Assembly (NCBI RefSeq): GCF_040649515.1
Contig: NZ_JBEZFP010000043.1
Span: 1-61,418, forward strand
Direction: 5' to 3'
DNA length: 61,418 bases
Source: Yinghuangia elevatio
GTDB lineage: Bacteria; Actinomycetota; Actinomycetes; Streptomycetales; Streptomycetaceae
A program made the translations under genes and the position numbers. Position 1 is the first letter of the stretch, and every line of letters starts with the position of its first letter. Shown here one piece after another: positions 15,712-24,161 of the stretch. The notes beneath the pieces were generated by a model. It was given only the letters and a program-made list of their open reading frames with translations. It searched no databases and was not told where the DNA came from.

Positions 15712-17414
15712 GGCCGTCGTCCTCGCGCAACCCCTGGCTCGACCTCGACCGCGGGCCCGCGCGGGAGGCCCTGGCACGGGCGTCGACCGTGCCTCCCCCC
15801 GCGGCAACCCCAACCACCGCGCCCGCAACCGCCGCACCTACGCATGCTGCACATCTGCATGCTGGACCTCCGCCCGCCGCGCCGACGACCCCGGCGCAGC
15901 CGGCTCCGGCGGAACCAGCTCCGGTACGACCGGCTCAAACGCAACCGGCTCCGGCGCGCGAGCCGGTGACACCGACATGGTCGCCTGCCCGCGCCGTGCC
16001 GCCGCCCCAGCCCGCCGTACCGCCCCGCCCGGTGGGCCCGCCGCGTACGCCCGTGGTACCGGCGGCAGTTGCCCCCACAGCGCCCGTCTCCCCGCCTGCC
16101 GTCGAGCCGGCCACCCCGCCTGCCGTCGCGCCGACCACTCCGCCCGCCGCCGCGCGTACCGCCGCATCCGACCGGAAGCGCCCGGCAGCCGAACAGGACC
16201 TGCCGCGCTCCCGGTTCGCGTGGCGGGACCTGGTGGCGCAGTCGCTGGCCGGGATGTTGCAGCGCCCGGCCCGCTCGATGCTCACCGCCCTGGGGACCGT
16301 CCTCGGCGTCGGCACCTTCGTGGCCGTGCTCGGCATCACCGCCACCGCAAGCGGCCAAATCGGTGACAGATTCAACAAGTTCACCGCGACAGAGGTCACC
16401 GTCGAGGACACCGGCGGTGAGGACAGCGAACACGTGCCGGTGGCGCTGCCACCCGACGCCGACGCGCGCGTCGGCGCGTTGAACGGGGTCACCGCCGCCG
16501 GGACGTATTGGGACGTCCGGCTGTCCGCGGGCGGCGGGGTCCGCGCCGCCCCGGTCGGCGACGACCGGCAGAGCCAGGCCACTCCGGTCCTCGCCGCGTC
16601 GGCGGGAGTGCTTCGGGCGGCCGGCGCGACCTTTGCACAGGGCCGCTCGTGGGATGCCTTCCACGACGGCCGTGCGGAGCTGGTGGCGGTCGTCGGACCC
16701 GGTGTCGCGGCCCGGTTCGGCATCAGCACGTTGGAGACGCTGCCGGCGGTCTTCATCGACGACATCCCGTTCACCGTCGTCGGCATCCTCGCGGACACCG
16801 AGCGCAAGCCCGACCTGCTGATGTCGGTCGTGGTGCCGCACACGGCCGCGGAGGCGATCTGGGGACCGCCCGACCCCGGCGCGCGGGCGGCGATGCTTGT
16901 CTCGACGGAGATGGGTGCCGCCCGGCAGGTCGCCCAGGAGGCGCCGTACGCCCTGCGGCCGGACCACCCCGACTACTTCAAGACCGTCGCGCCGCCGGAC
17001 CCGCGGTCGCTTCGCGAGAACGTCACGTCCGACCTGGACACGCTCTTCCTCTTGCTCGCCGGGATCTGCCTGGTGATCGGTGCCGTCGGGATCGCCAACA
17101 CCACGCTGGTCGCGGTGATGGAGCGCACCGCCGAGATCGGCCTGCGCCGCGCACTGGGTGCGCGTGGCCACCACGTCGCGGGGCAGTTCATCGCCGAGTC
17201 CTCGACCCTGGGGGTGGTGGGCGGTCTGATCGGCACCAGCCTCGGCACCGCGACGGTCGTGGCCACGGCCGCCGCCCGCGACTGGACGCCGATCGTCCAC
17301 CCGCTCCTGGTGTTGGCGGCCCCGTTCGTCGGGCTGGTCACCGGTTTGGTCGCGGGGCTGTACCCGTCCTGGCGCGCGGCGCGGATCGAGCCGGTCGAGG
17401 CACTGCGGCGCTGA
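15708..17414 (+). CDS. MacB-like ABC transporter permease with Pro-rich N-terminus
   Basis: A 568-residue FtsX-type permease. Residues 1-160 are a Pro/Ala/Thr-rich stretch of uncertain role. The membrane part then starts near SRFAWRDLVAQSLAGML, with a first helix, a large external MacB_PCD domain and three C-terminal helices (LFLLLAGICLVIGAVGIAN; AEIGLRRALGARGHHV; HPLLVLAAPFVGLV). MacB homologues usually lack such a long N-terminal extension. The GTG at 15708 overlaps the ATPase stop; the upstream frame has no support. Confidence 0.88.
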   Translation: MRPSSSRNPWLDLDRGPAREALARASTVPPPAATPTTAPATAAPTHAAHLHAGPPPAAPTTPAQPAPAEPAPVRPAQTQPAPAREPVTPTWSPARAVPPPQPAVPPRPVGPPRTPVVPAAVAPTAPVSPPAVEPATPPAVAPTTPPAAARTAASDRKRPAAEQDLPRSRFAWRDLVAQSLAGMLQRPARSMLTALGTVLGVGTFVAVLGITATASGQIGDRFNKFTATEVTVEDTGGEDSEHVPVALPPDADARVGALNGVTAAGTYWDVRLSAGGGVRAAPVGDDRQSQATPVLAASAGVLRAAGATFAQGRSWDAFHDGRAELVAVVGPGVAARFGISTLETLPAVFIDDIPFTVVGILADTERKPDLLMSVVVPHTAAEAIWGPPDPGARAAMLVSTEMGAARQVAQEAPYALRPDHPDYFKTVAPPDPRSLRENVTSDLDTLFLLLAGICLVIGAVGIANTTLVAVMERTAEIGLRRALGARGHHVAGQFIAESSTLGVVGGLIGTSLGTATVVATAAARDWTPIVHPLLVLAAPFVGLVTGLVAGLYPSWRAARIEPVEALRR

Positions 17415-17499
17415 CCGGCGGCGGGCGGCAGGCGGTGCCGGACCGTACGGCGGCCGTACTTCAGCCGTACGCAGGCACCGCGAGGCCACCAACGCACAA

Positions 17500-17538
17500 G
17501 GCCGCGGCCCCGGGCGTGACGCCCCCGAGGCCGCGGCC
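17500..17538. terminator. Bidirectional terminator hairpin
   Basis: GGCCGCGGCC pairs perfectly with its copy at 17529-17538, with an inner GGGCGT/ACGCCC stem. It lies between the convergent permease and nuclease genes. Confidence 0.75.
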
Positions 17539-17555
17539 CTCCGTACGTTCGCGTG

Positions 17556-20054
17556 CTACTGCCGGTCGAGCCAGGGCTCCCGCAACTGGTCGAGCCAGTC
17601 CAGGAGATCGCTGCCGGTACTCGGCCTGACCCGCAGCACCTGCGGGTCGTGGTCGCTCGCCTGGTCCGCGAACTCCGCGTTGACGTGCACGATGTCGTAC
17701 TCGAAGCGGGTCAGCCGCGGGCTGGTGAGGATGTGGTCGAGCATCTGGCTGTTGCCGTTGAAGACGTACCCGTACTGCTCGTTCGCGGGCAGGGTCTCGA
17801 CCAGCGCCTTCAGCGAGCCGTCGGCGGTGAGCGTCTTGAGGGTCGGCGAGAAGGCGAAGTCGTTCAGGTCGCCGAGCACGACCACGTTGGCGCGCGGGTC
17901 GGCGGTGAGGATGTCGCCCACGAACCCGTGCAGTACGGCCGCCTGCTTGAGGCGCTGGACCTCGGACGTCCGGTTCGGCGGCTGCGTGCGGCTGTCGAGG
18001 ACCTGGTCGCCGCCCTTGGACGCGAAGTGGTTCGCGATGACGAACACCGTGCGCCCGCGGAAGCGGAACTCGGCGGCGAGCGGCTTGCGGCTGTTGGCCC
18101 AGGCCTCGTCCGCGGGGGCCACGCGGCCCGGGGACAACGTCAGTTGCGCCTGGCCGAGCCACGTCTTGCGGACGCCGACCGGCGTGGTCGCGTCGCCGCC
18201 CGCGCGGTCGACGAACTGCACGCGTGCCGGGTCGAACAGGAAGGCGTTGCGGATGTTGCCGCCGGGCTGGCCGCCGTCCGTGCCGTCCTGCGGGTCGATC
18301 GTGCGCCACTGGTAGCGCGGGCCGCCGGCCGCGACGATCGCGTCCACGAGCTTGGCGAGCGTCTGGTCGGAGGCCACCGTGCCGTCGTTCGCGGGGCCGC
18401 TGTTGTCCTGGATCTCCTCCAGGGCCACGATGTCCGGCGTGGCCAGGCTGGTGACGATGCCGCGCGCGAGCCGGTCGAACTTGGCCTGGTCGTCGACCGG
18501 CGACAGGTTCTCGACGTTGTAGGTCGCGACCGCGAGTTCGGTGTTCTTCTGGTCCCGAGTCGTCTCGGGCGTGCGGCCGGACGAGGTGAGCGTGCCCAGG
18601 GTGGTGGCGGCGACGCCGTACCCGCCGAAGCTGTCGTACGTCATCGGCCCGGCCGTCGGGCCGATGAGCGTGTCGCCGACGTCGGCCTTGGGGAACGGGC
18701 GTTCGGCGAACGGGATCAGCGAGGTGACCTTGACCCGGCCGCCGTTCTGCGCGGCGTACGAGCCGTAGAGCGTCCCGCCGGTCGCCGTCGGGTTCTGCGC
18801 CGGTTCGACCGTCACCCACAGCTCGTTGAAGGAGGTGGTGGCGCCGACCACACGGGTGTCGGCCACCTGCACGCGCTGGCTCTCGACCGACTCGTACAGG
18901 TCGAGGGCGTACGCGCCGGGCTGCAGCGGCTGCGTCTCCAGGTTGCCGTCCGCGGTGTACGCGTCGGGCACCGTCGCGGCGTCGAGCACGACCGCCGCCG
19001 GGACGGCGTTGCCGGACGACGTGACCGTCCAGGTGGCACCGGTGAGTTCGGTCAGCGACTGGCCGTTGGCGTCGGCGTTGCCGGGGTAGAACTCCTCGAC
19101 CTTGCCGCTCACGGTCACCGCGTCGCCGACCGCGACACCCTGCGGCGTGGCCGATCCGGTGAAGACGAACATGCCCTCGGAGGTACGCGGGTCGGCGTCG
19201 GGCTGGGTGTCCTGGAACCAGAAGCCGCGCGCGGAGCCGAAGGGGCGGATCGCGGTGACCACGCCGGGAACGGCCGACACCTGCCGGCCGTTCTTGGGCG
19301 ACACACGCCCGGTTCCCTGGATCTCGTGGATACGCGCGGCCGCTCCCGGGTCGGTGCCGGGGTCGCGCGGGCCCTCGTCGCGCGAGTTGAGGGGTGTCGG
19401 GGCGCCGGACGCGAAGTCGGCGGCGTTGTCGTCGGTGTCGGCGAGCGGCGTACCGCGCGCCACGCCCGCGGTGTTGGACGCGCCGGTGACGGGGGAGCCC
19501 TCGCGGACCGCGGCGCTGCCGTAACCGACGAGGTCCCGGATCCGGGCGTCCGCGGCGCAGTCGGCCGCGGTCAGGCAGGTCAGCGCCTCGGTCGAATTGA
19601 CCAGCGCGATCGTGCCGCCCGTCGCGGACATGGCGATGGCGCCGGTGGCGTCGGGGGCGGGCAGCGCCAGCGTGCCGCCGGTGCCCTTGGCCTCGGCCAC
19701 GATGTAGCGGCCGTTCGGGGCGAGGCTCCCGGTCAGCGCGGTCACCTGCCAGCGGCTGGTGGGGCCGGGGGCGGCGGGCAGGTACTGGACCGACCATCCG
19801 GCGAGGGAGACGGTGTCGCCGCTCCGGTTGCCGAGTTCGACGAAGTCCTGCTGGAGCGTGGCGCCGGCGTTGCCTCCGCCGCCGTACACCTCGGCGATCA
19901 CCGCACTCGGCGAGGGGGCTGCCGCGGCCGTCGCGGGCGCGAGCAGCGCGGGTGTCGCGGCCACCGCGGCGGCGACGGTTGCCGCGACGGCGCCGGACGT
20001 ACGCCGTCCCCGCCGTGTGCGTGGCGGCAGCGGCGACAACTGACGTGGTGTCAC
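17556..20054 (-). CDS. Secreted ExeM/NucH-type endonuclease with lamin-tail domain
   Basis: An 832-residue exported nuclease. After an Ala-rich signal peptide come a lamin-tail domain (about 50-175: VIAEVYGGGGNAGATLQQDFVEL), an OB-like middle part and an endonuclease/exonuclease/phosphatase domain from about 505 (ATYNVENL, IVALEEIQDN, VVLGDLNDF, SDHDPQ). These carry the expected catalytic Asn, Glu, Asp and His. It probably degrades extracellular DNA for nutrients. The GTG at 20054 is preceded by AGGAGG at good spacing; longer readings run through the 15-base repeat array. Confidence 0.9.
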   Translation of the reverse strand: MTPRQLSPLPPRTRRGRRTSGAVAATVAAAVAATPALLAPATAAAAPSPSAVIAEVYGGGGNAGATLQQDFVELGNRSGDTVSLAGWSVQYLPAAPGPTSRWQVTALTGSLAPNGRYIVAEAKGTGGTLALPAPDATGAIAMSATGGTIALVNSTEALTCLTAADCAADARIRDLVGYGSAAVREGSPVTGASNTAGVARGTPLADTDDNAADFASGAPTPLNSRDEGPRDPGTDPGAAARIHEIQGTGRVSPKNGRQVSAVPGVVTAIRPFGSARGFWFQDTQPDADPRTSEGMFVFTGSATPQGVAVGDAVTVSGKVEEFYPGNADANGQSLTELTGATWTVTSSGNAVPAAVVLDAATVPDAYTADGNLETQPLQPGAYALDLYESVESQRVQVADTRVVGATTSFNELWVTVEPAQNPTATGGTLYGSYAAQNGGRVKVTSLIPFAERPFPKADVGDTLIGPTAGPMTYDSFGGYGVAATTLGTLTSSGRTPETTRDQKNTELAVATYNVENLSPVDDQAKFDRLARGIVTSLATPDIVALEEIQDNSGPANDGTVASDQTLAKLVDAIVAAGGPRYQWRTIDPQDGTDGGQPGGNIRNAFLFDPARVQFVDRAGGDATTPVGVRKTWLGQAQLTLSPGRVAPADEAWANSRKPLAAEFRFRGRTVFVIANHFASKGGDQVLDSRTQPPNRTSEVQRLKQAAVLHGFVGDILTADPRANVVVLGDLNDFAFSPTLKTLTADGSLKALVETLPANEQYGYVFNGNSQMLDHILTSPRLTRFEYDIVHVNAEFADQASDHDPQVLRVRPSTGSDLLDWLDQLREPWLDRQ

Positions 20055-20120
20055 CCGAGTCCTCCTGGTGTGAACGTGTGTATGGGCCGGGCCGAACGGG
20101 TCGTGCGCGCTGATGCCTGC

Positions 20121-20255
20121 GTCTCGTGGAGCTGGGTCTCGTGGAGCTGCGTCTGGTGGAGCTGGGTCTGGTGGAGCTGGGTCTCGCGGAACTCCGTCTT
20201 GTGGAACTCCGTCTTGTGGAACTACGTCGTGTGGAACTGCTTCTGGCGGGCCTGC
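20121..20255. repeat. Nine-unit 15-bp tandem array
   Basis: Nine in-register 15-base units of the form GTCTNGTGGAGCTGG run from 20121 to 20255 with gradual drift (units at 181-225 use GGAACTCC). Being a multiple of three, the array is open as a pentapeptide repeat in several frames. It lies in the 482-base divergent gap between the nuclease and rimI. No other feature is seen in 20256-20524. Confidence 0.88.
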
Positions 20256-20524
20256 ATGTCGTGGGCCGGTGTCCGGTCGTGTGGCGAATCCTGCGGACTG
20301 CCGGTGAACGCCGCCCGTCGTGCGGGCGACCTGCGGTGCGTGGGCGGCGGAACAACGTGCGGCGGTCGGTCGGCGAACCTGGAGCCGTCCCGGGCGCCGG
20401 GTCGGCCGCATTCTGCGCGCGTAGAACCGTTGCGCAGACAGTAGGGCGTCGGCGGTGTCCGGCGGAAGTAGCGCCGGGCACGCGGTCGATGCGGTGCAAT
20501 CCGGGCGCTTCCGGCGGATGGCCA

Positions 20525-20530
20525 TAGACT
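20525..20530 (+). promoter_or_regulatory. Candidate -10 box, leaderless rimI transcript
   Basis: TAGACT stands exactly six bases before the rimI ATG, with no Shine-Dalgarno sequence. It has the same geometry as the box before tsaB. Confidence 0.5.
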
Positions 20531-20536
20531 CGCGTC

Positions 20537-21214
20537 ATGACGACCGCCCCGACGGTTCGCGCACTGCGCTGGTGGGACATCGAGCAACTGCTCGCGCTGG
20601 AACACGACCTGTTCGCCGAGGATGCCTGGTCACCGGGCATGTTCTGGTCCGAGCTCGCCGACCCGGAGACGCGCCACTACGTCGTCGCGGAGGACGCCTC
20701 GGGCGCCATCGCCGGATACGCGGGGCTGGCCTGCGCCGGCGGCGAGGGCGACGTGCAGACCATCGGCGTACGCCGCGACCAGTGGGGCACCGGGCTCGGC
20801 GCCACCCTGCTCGCCGACCTGCTGGACGAGGCCCGGCGGCGCGGCTGCCACCACGTCCTTCTGGAGGTGCGCGTCGACAACACGCGGGCGCAACGGCTGT
20901 ACGAGCGCTTCGGGTTCGTCCCGCTGGGCGTACGCCGCGGCTACTACCAGCCCGCCAACGTCGACGCCCTCGTGATGCGCTGCGACATCACCCGCGACGG
21001 TTCCGCGGCCCGGCACGCGAGCAACGCGCGACACGCCGCCGCCGCACCGCATGCCGTCGATGCAGCGCACGGCTCCGGCGCACCGCATGCGGTCGACGTA
21101 CCGCACGATTCCGAGGCACCGAACGCCGCCGACCTGCCTGACAGCTCCGGCGTACGGCACGCCTCGAACGGCAGCGGGCCGGTACCCGAGGAGGCCGGCG
21201 ACCGTGGCCGCTGA
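20537..21214 (+). CDS. rimI: Ribosomal-protein-alanine N-acetyltransferase RimI
   Basis: GNAT-fold acetyltransferase expected to acetylate the N-terminal alanine of ribosomal protein S18 or similar targets. The core of about 150 residues has the acetyl-CoA loop VRRDQWGTGLGATLL, VRVDNTRAQRLYERFGF and MRCDI. Residues 155-225 form an unusual tail with degenerate repeats such as APHAVDAAHG and APHAVDVPHD, not found in the compact family members. The ATG has a -10-like TAGACT six bases upstream. The tail overlaps the tsaD start by 11 bases. Confidence 0.92.
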   Translation: MTTAPTVRALRWWDIEQLLALEHDLFAEDAWSPGMFWSELADPETRHYVVAEDASGAIAGYAGLACAGGEGDVQTIGVRRDQWGTGLGATLLADLLDEARRRGCHHVLLEVRVDNTRAQRLYERFGFVPLGVRRGYYQPANVDALVMRCDITRDGSAARHASNARHAAAAPHAVDAAHGSGAPHAVDVPHDSEAPNAADLPDSSGVRHASNGSGPVPEEAGDRGR

Positions 21215-22244
21215 CGAGCCGCTCGTCCTGGGCATCGAAACCTCGTGCGACGAGACCGGTATCGGTATCGTCCGCGGCACCACGCTCCTGGCCGACGCGG
21301 TGGCGTCGAGCGTCGACGAACACGCCCGCTACGGCGGTGTCGTCCCCGAAGTCGCCAGCCGCGCCCACCTGGAGGCGATGGTCCCGACCGTGCACCGCGC
21401 GCTCAAGGACGCGGGCGTCGCGATGTCCGACATCGACGCGATCGCGGTCACCTCGGGTCCGGGCCTCGCAGGCGCGCTGCTCGTCGGCGTCGCGGCGGCC
21501 AAGGGCTACGCGATGGCGCTCGACAAGCCGGTGTACGGCGTCAACCACCTCGCCGCCCATGTGTGTGTGGACCAGCTCGAACACGGCCGACTTCCGGAGC
21601 CGTGCATGGCTCTGCTGGTCTCCGGCGGGCACTCGTCGCTGTTGCTCGTACCCGATGTGACCAGCGACGTACGGCCGCTGGGGGCGACGATCGACGACGC
21701 GGCCGGCGAGGCGTTCGACAAGGTCGCCCGCGTGCTGGGGCTCGGGTTCCCGGGCGGGCCGCTGATCGACCGGCGGGCGCGCGAGGGCGACCCGGATGCG
21801 ATCGCGTTCCCGCGCGGGCTGTCGGGGCCGCGCGATGCCGCGTACGACTTCTCCTTCTCCGGCCTGAAGACGGCGGTCGCGCGCTGGGTCGAGGCGCGCG
21901 GGCGCGACGGCAAGCCGGTGCCGGTCGCGGACGTCGCCGCGTCGTTCCAGGAGGCCGTGGTGGACGTCCTGACCCGCAAGGCGATTCGCGCGTGCCGGGA
22001 GAACGACGTCGACCACCTGCTGGTCGGCGGCGGTGTCGCGGCCAACTCGCGGCTGCGGGCCATGGCCGCCGAGCGCTGTGCGGCCGCCGGCATCACGTTG
22101 CGCGTGCCACGCCCGGGGCTGTGCACGGACAACGGCGCGATGGTCGCCGCCTTGGGCGCGGAGATGGTACGCCGCGACCGGGCTCCGTCGACGCTCGGCA
22201 TCCCGGCGGATTCGTCGATGCCGGTCACGGTGACGCAGGCGTAG
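21204..22244 (+). CDS. tsaD: tRNA N6-adenosine threonylcarbamoyltransferase TsaD
   Basis: Catalytic subunit that transfers threonylcarbamoyl from its adenylate to A37 of tRNA. The protein has 346 residues. It starts LVLGIETSCDETGIGIV and has the metal-binding NHLAAH motif, VSGGHSSLLLV, and the C-terminal GGGVAANSRLR and CTDNGAM motifs of the Kae1/TsaD family. The GTG at 21204 has GAGGAGG upstream; earlier in-frame codons lie within the rimI tail. The overlap with rimI indicates co-translation. Confidence 0.95.
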   Translation: MAADEPLVLGIETSCDETGIGIVRGTTLLADAVASSVDEHARYGGVVPEVASRAHLEAMVPTVHRALKDAGVAMSDIDAIAVTSGPGLAGALLVGVAAAKGYAMALDKPVYGVNHLAAHVCVDQLEHGRLPEPCMALLVSGGHSSLLLVPDVTSDVRPLGATIDDAAGEAFDKVARVLGLGFPGGPLIDRRAREGDPDAIAFPRGLSGPRDAAYDFSFSGLKTAVARWVEARGRDGKPVPVADVAASFQEAVVDVLTRKAIRACRENDVDHLLVGGGVAANSRLRAMAAERCAAAGITLRVPRPGLCTDNGAMVAALGAEMVRRDRAPSTLGIPADSSMPVTVTQA

Positions 22245-22308
22245 GGCACGGGCGAGTGTGTGCCCGGGTGAACGTACCGACGGGGAACCGACAGGGAGGG
22301 GGCGGTCC

Positions 22309-22575
22309 ATGACCGCGCGCATCACGGCCACGATGTGGGAGGCGAAGGCGAACCCGGGCAGCGGCGACGCGCTGGTGGACTGGGTGTACGCGACGGCCCT
22401 GCCGTCCCTGGAGGGCACCTCGGGCCTCGAACGCGTCGAGGTCTTCCGCAGCGCGGACAGCAGGGTCGTGGTCATCAGCCTGTGGACGGGCGAGCCCTCG
22501 GGGCTGCCCGACCCGCCGCGCGATCTGGTCGCCCGGCCGCCGCACGAGTGGGACTTCGAGCAGGTGCAACGCTGA
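22309..22575 (+). CDS. Small protein, possible dimeric alpha/beta-barrel (ABM-like)
   Basis: An 88-residue soluble protein. The pattern ITATMWEAKANPGSGDALVDWV, then LERVEVFRS and RVVVISLWTG, resembles ferredoxin-like monomers of the antibiotic-biosynthesis-monooxygenase group, but no catalytic residues can be assigned. The ATG is preceded by AGGGAGGGGG. It is the last gene of the tsaD unit, ending exactly where a strong terminator begins. Similar in style to the protein at 25446. Confidence 0.75.
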   Translation: MTARITATMWEAKANPGSGDALVDWVYATALPSLEGTSGLERVEVFRSADSRVVVISLWTGEPSGLPDPPRDLVARPPHEWDFEQVQR

Positions 22576-22601
22576 CCCCGCGCCCCGTCGTGGGCGCGGG
22601 G
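22576..22601 (+). terminator. Strong intrinsic terminator
   Basis: CCCCGCGCCC (22576-22585) pairs perfectly with GGGCGCGGGG (22592-22601) around a six-base loop. It starts on the base after the stop codon and closes the rimI-tsaD unit. Confidence 0.85.
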
Positions 22602-23161
22602 TGTCCTCGTCATCTCCTGGTGCCGTGAAGGTGGGCGGCGGCCGCCGCGGTGGGCGGGTCGGTCCGGAATCCCGGACTCCGTACCCGCCCCCGGCGAGGA
22701 GGCCGAATCACAAGCCGGGGGCGGGACGGCCGCACTCATGGCATCGCGCCGCCGCACGAGCCATGCCTTCAGGACTTGAGTGTGCCCCGGTCACCCTGCT
22801 GTTTACACCCGTATCGACATTCCCGTACCTGTCATATGGGTGATGGTGTATGCGCGTGGCGTAGCTTAAGACGGCATCTTCCGGACGGATCGCCGCAAGC
22901 GGGTGAAGTTTCGAGGCAACCGATGCGCGGGCGCGGCGCGTACGGAGGTTGTGCGCCCGGTGCGCACGCCGTGCGCGCGCCGCGACATGGGCGGGCGGTC
23001 GCCGGGGGCGGACCGTCGGCAGGTGCGGACAGTCAACGATTGCAGGTGTGGACAAGCGCGGGCGTCGGCGGGCGCGGCGTCGGTAAGTTCGAGCGTCGGC
23101 CGGTGTGGTCGAGTGCGGGTGGCCGGAGTGGCCGCCAGAACGACGGAAAGGCGCGGGAACG
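22602..23161. other. Long leader or intergenic region before the deacetylase gene
   Basis: 560 bases without a convincing gene. Around 22858-22925 the sequence is less GC-rich and includes GTAGCTTAAG, CCGCAAGCGGGTGAAG and GAGGCAACC in order. This is loosely reminiscent of actinobacterial cell-wall riboswitch leaders, but I cannot fold it with confidence. No tRNA or terminator is seen. Confidence 0.3.
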
Positions 23162-24142
23162 GTGGCGGTGGGTACACGAGTTCGGGCGGACGGCCCGGTG
23201 GTCGGCCGCGTAGGAGGCCGTACGCGTGGCCTTACGAGCGGCGGCGCGGGCAGGCGTGCGGCGGCGGTCCTCGTCCTGGTGTCCGCCCTCGTGCTCTCCG
23301 CCTGCGGTGGCGAGTCGGGCGAGCACAAGCCGTTCGGGGCCGACGGGGTCGCTCCCGGCCCCGGGTCCGCGGGCGGGACCACCCAGGCCGCACCGGCCCC
23401 GCAGGGGACTCAGGCCGCCGTACCGCCCGGCGGCGGGCCCGCCGCGCCACCGCCCGGCGATGCCGCCGCCAAGGCCGCCAGGTGGGGCCTCCAGCCCTTC
23501 CTGGCCGCCCCCGCGCCGCCCGCGACCAAGCCGGTGAAGGCGAACCCCGCCGCGCCGCCGGTCATCAAGAGCGTGCCGACCGACCAGAAAATCGTGTTCA
23601 TCACCATCGACGACGGCGCCGAGAAGGACCCGAAGTTCCTGGAGATGGCGCGGGACATGAACGTGCCGTTCACGATGTTCCTGAACGACAGCTATGTGCG
23701 CCAGGACCCGGAGTACTTCCGGAAGTTGCAGGACATGGGCCACTCGGTGCAGAACCACACGCTCGACCACCCGAACCTGCGCACGCTGGACGCGGAGGCG
23801 CAGAAGCGCGAGATCTGCGGCAACCAGGACCGGATCGAACAGGAGTACGGGGTACGGCCGTACCTGTTCCGCCCGCCGTTCGGGAACTACAACGCGACCA
23901 CCGAGCAGGTCGCCGGCCAGTGCGGCGTCGGCGCGATCGTGCTGTGGCGCGAGTCGATGCAAATCAGCGACATGCAATACCTCGACGCCGACAAGCAGTT
24001 GAAGCCCGGCGACATCATCCTGGCGCACTTCCGCGGGCCCTCGGACCTCAAGGGCAAGACGATGACGCAGATGATGGCCAACCTGCTCCGCAAGATCCAG
24101 GCACAGGGCTTCACCGTCGCGCGTCTCGAGGACTACGTCTGA
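23162..24142 (+). CDS. Polysaccharide deacetylase family lipoprotein
   Basis: Predicted carbohydrate esterase (NodB/CE4 fold) anchored outside the membrane. With the GTG at 23162 the protein has 326 residues and a lipobox LVLSAC with Cys48. A Pro/Ala-rich linker leads to the domain: FITIDDGAEKD gives the Asp pair, NHTLDHPNLRTL the zinc histidines, and FRPPFGNYN the third motif. The target is probably peptidoglycan or another N-acetylated glycan. The start is uncertain, since several in-frame GTGs precede the lipobox and the ribosome site is weak. The gene converges with the methyltransferase 19 bases away. Confidence 0.85.
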   Translation: MAVGTRVRADGPVVGRVGGRTRGLTSGGAGRRAAAVLVLVSALVLSACGGESGEHKPFGADGVAPGPGSAGGTTQAAPAPQGTQAAVPPGGGPAAPPPGDAAAKAARWGLQPFLAAPAPPATKPVKANPAAPPVIKSVPTDQKIVFITIDDGAEKDPKFLEMARDMNVPFTMFLNDSYVRQDPEYFRKLQDMGHSVQNHTLDHPNLRTLDAEAQKREICGNQDRIEQEYGVRPYLFRPPFGNYNATTEQVAGQCGVGAIVLWRESMQISDMQYLDADKQLKPGDIILAHFRGPSDLKGKTMTQMMANLLRKIQAQGFTVARLEDYV

Positions 24143-24161
24143 CGGACCCCCGGCCCGGTCC

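Noticed and set aside
20055..20525. N-terminal extension of the nuclease through the 15-bp array
   Set aside because: It would place about 150 repetitive residues before the signal peptide, and the GTG at 20054 has an AGGAGG site.
17461..20640. 1059-codon alternative frame over the nuclease gene
   Set aside because: Arg-rich shadow; the frame at 17556-20054 has the signal peptide, domains and catalytic motifs.
22827..22840. Shared 12-mer CCTGTCATATGG at 22828 and 26703
   Set aside because: The two sites have unrelated flanks, and a single 12-base match in a 61-kb window can occur by chance.
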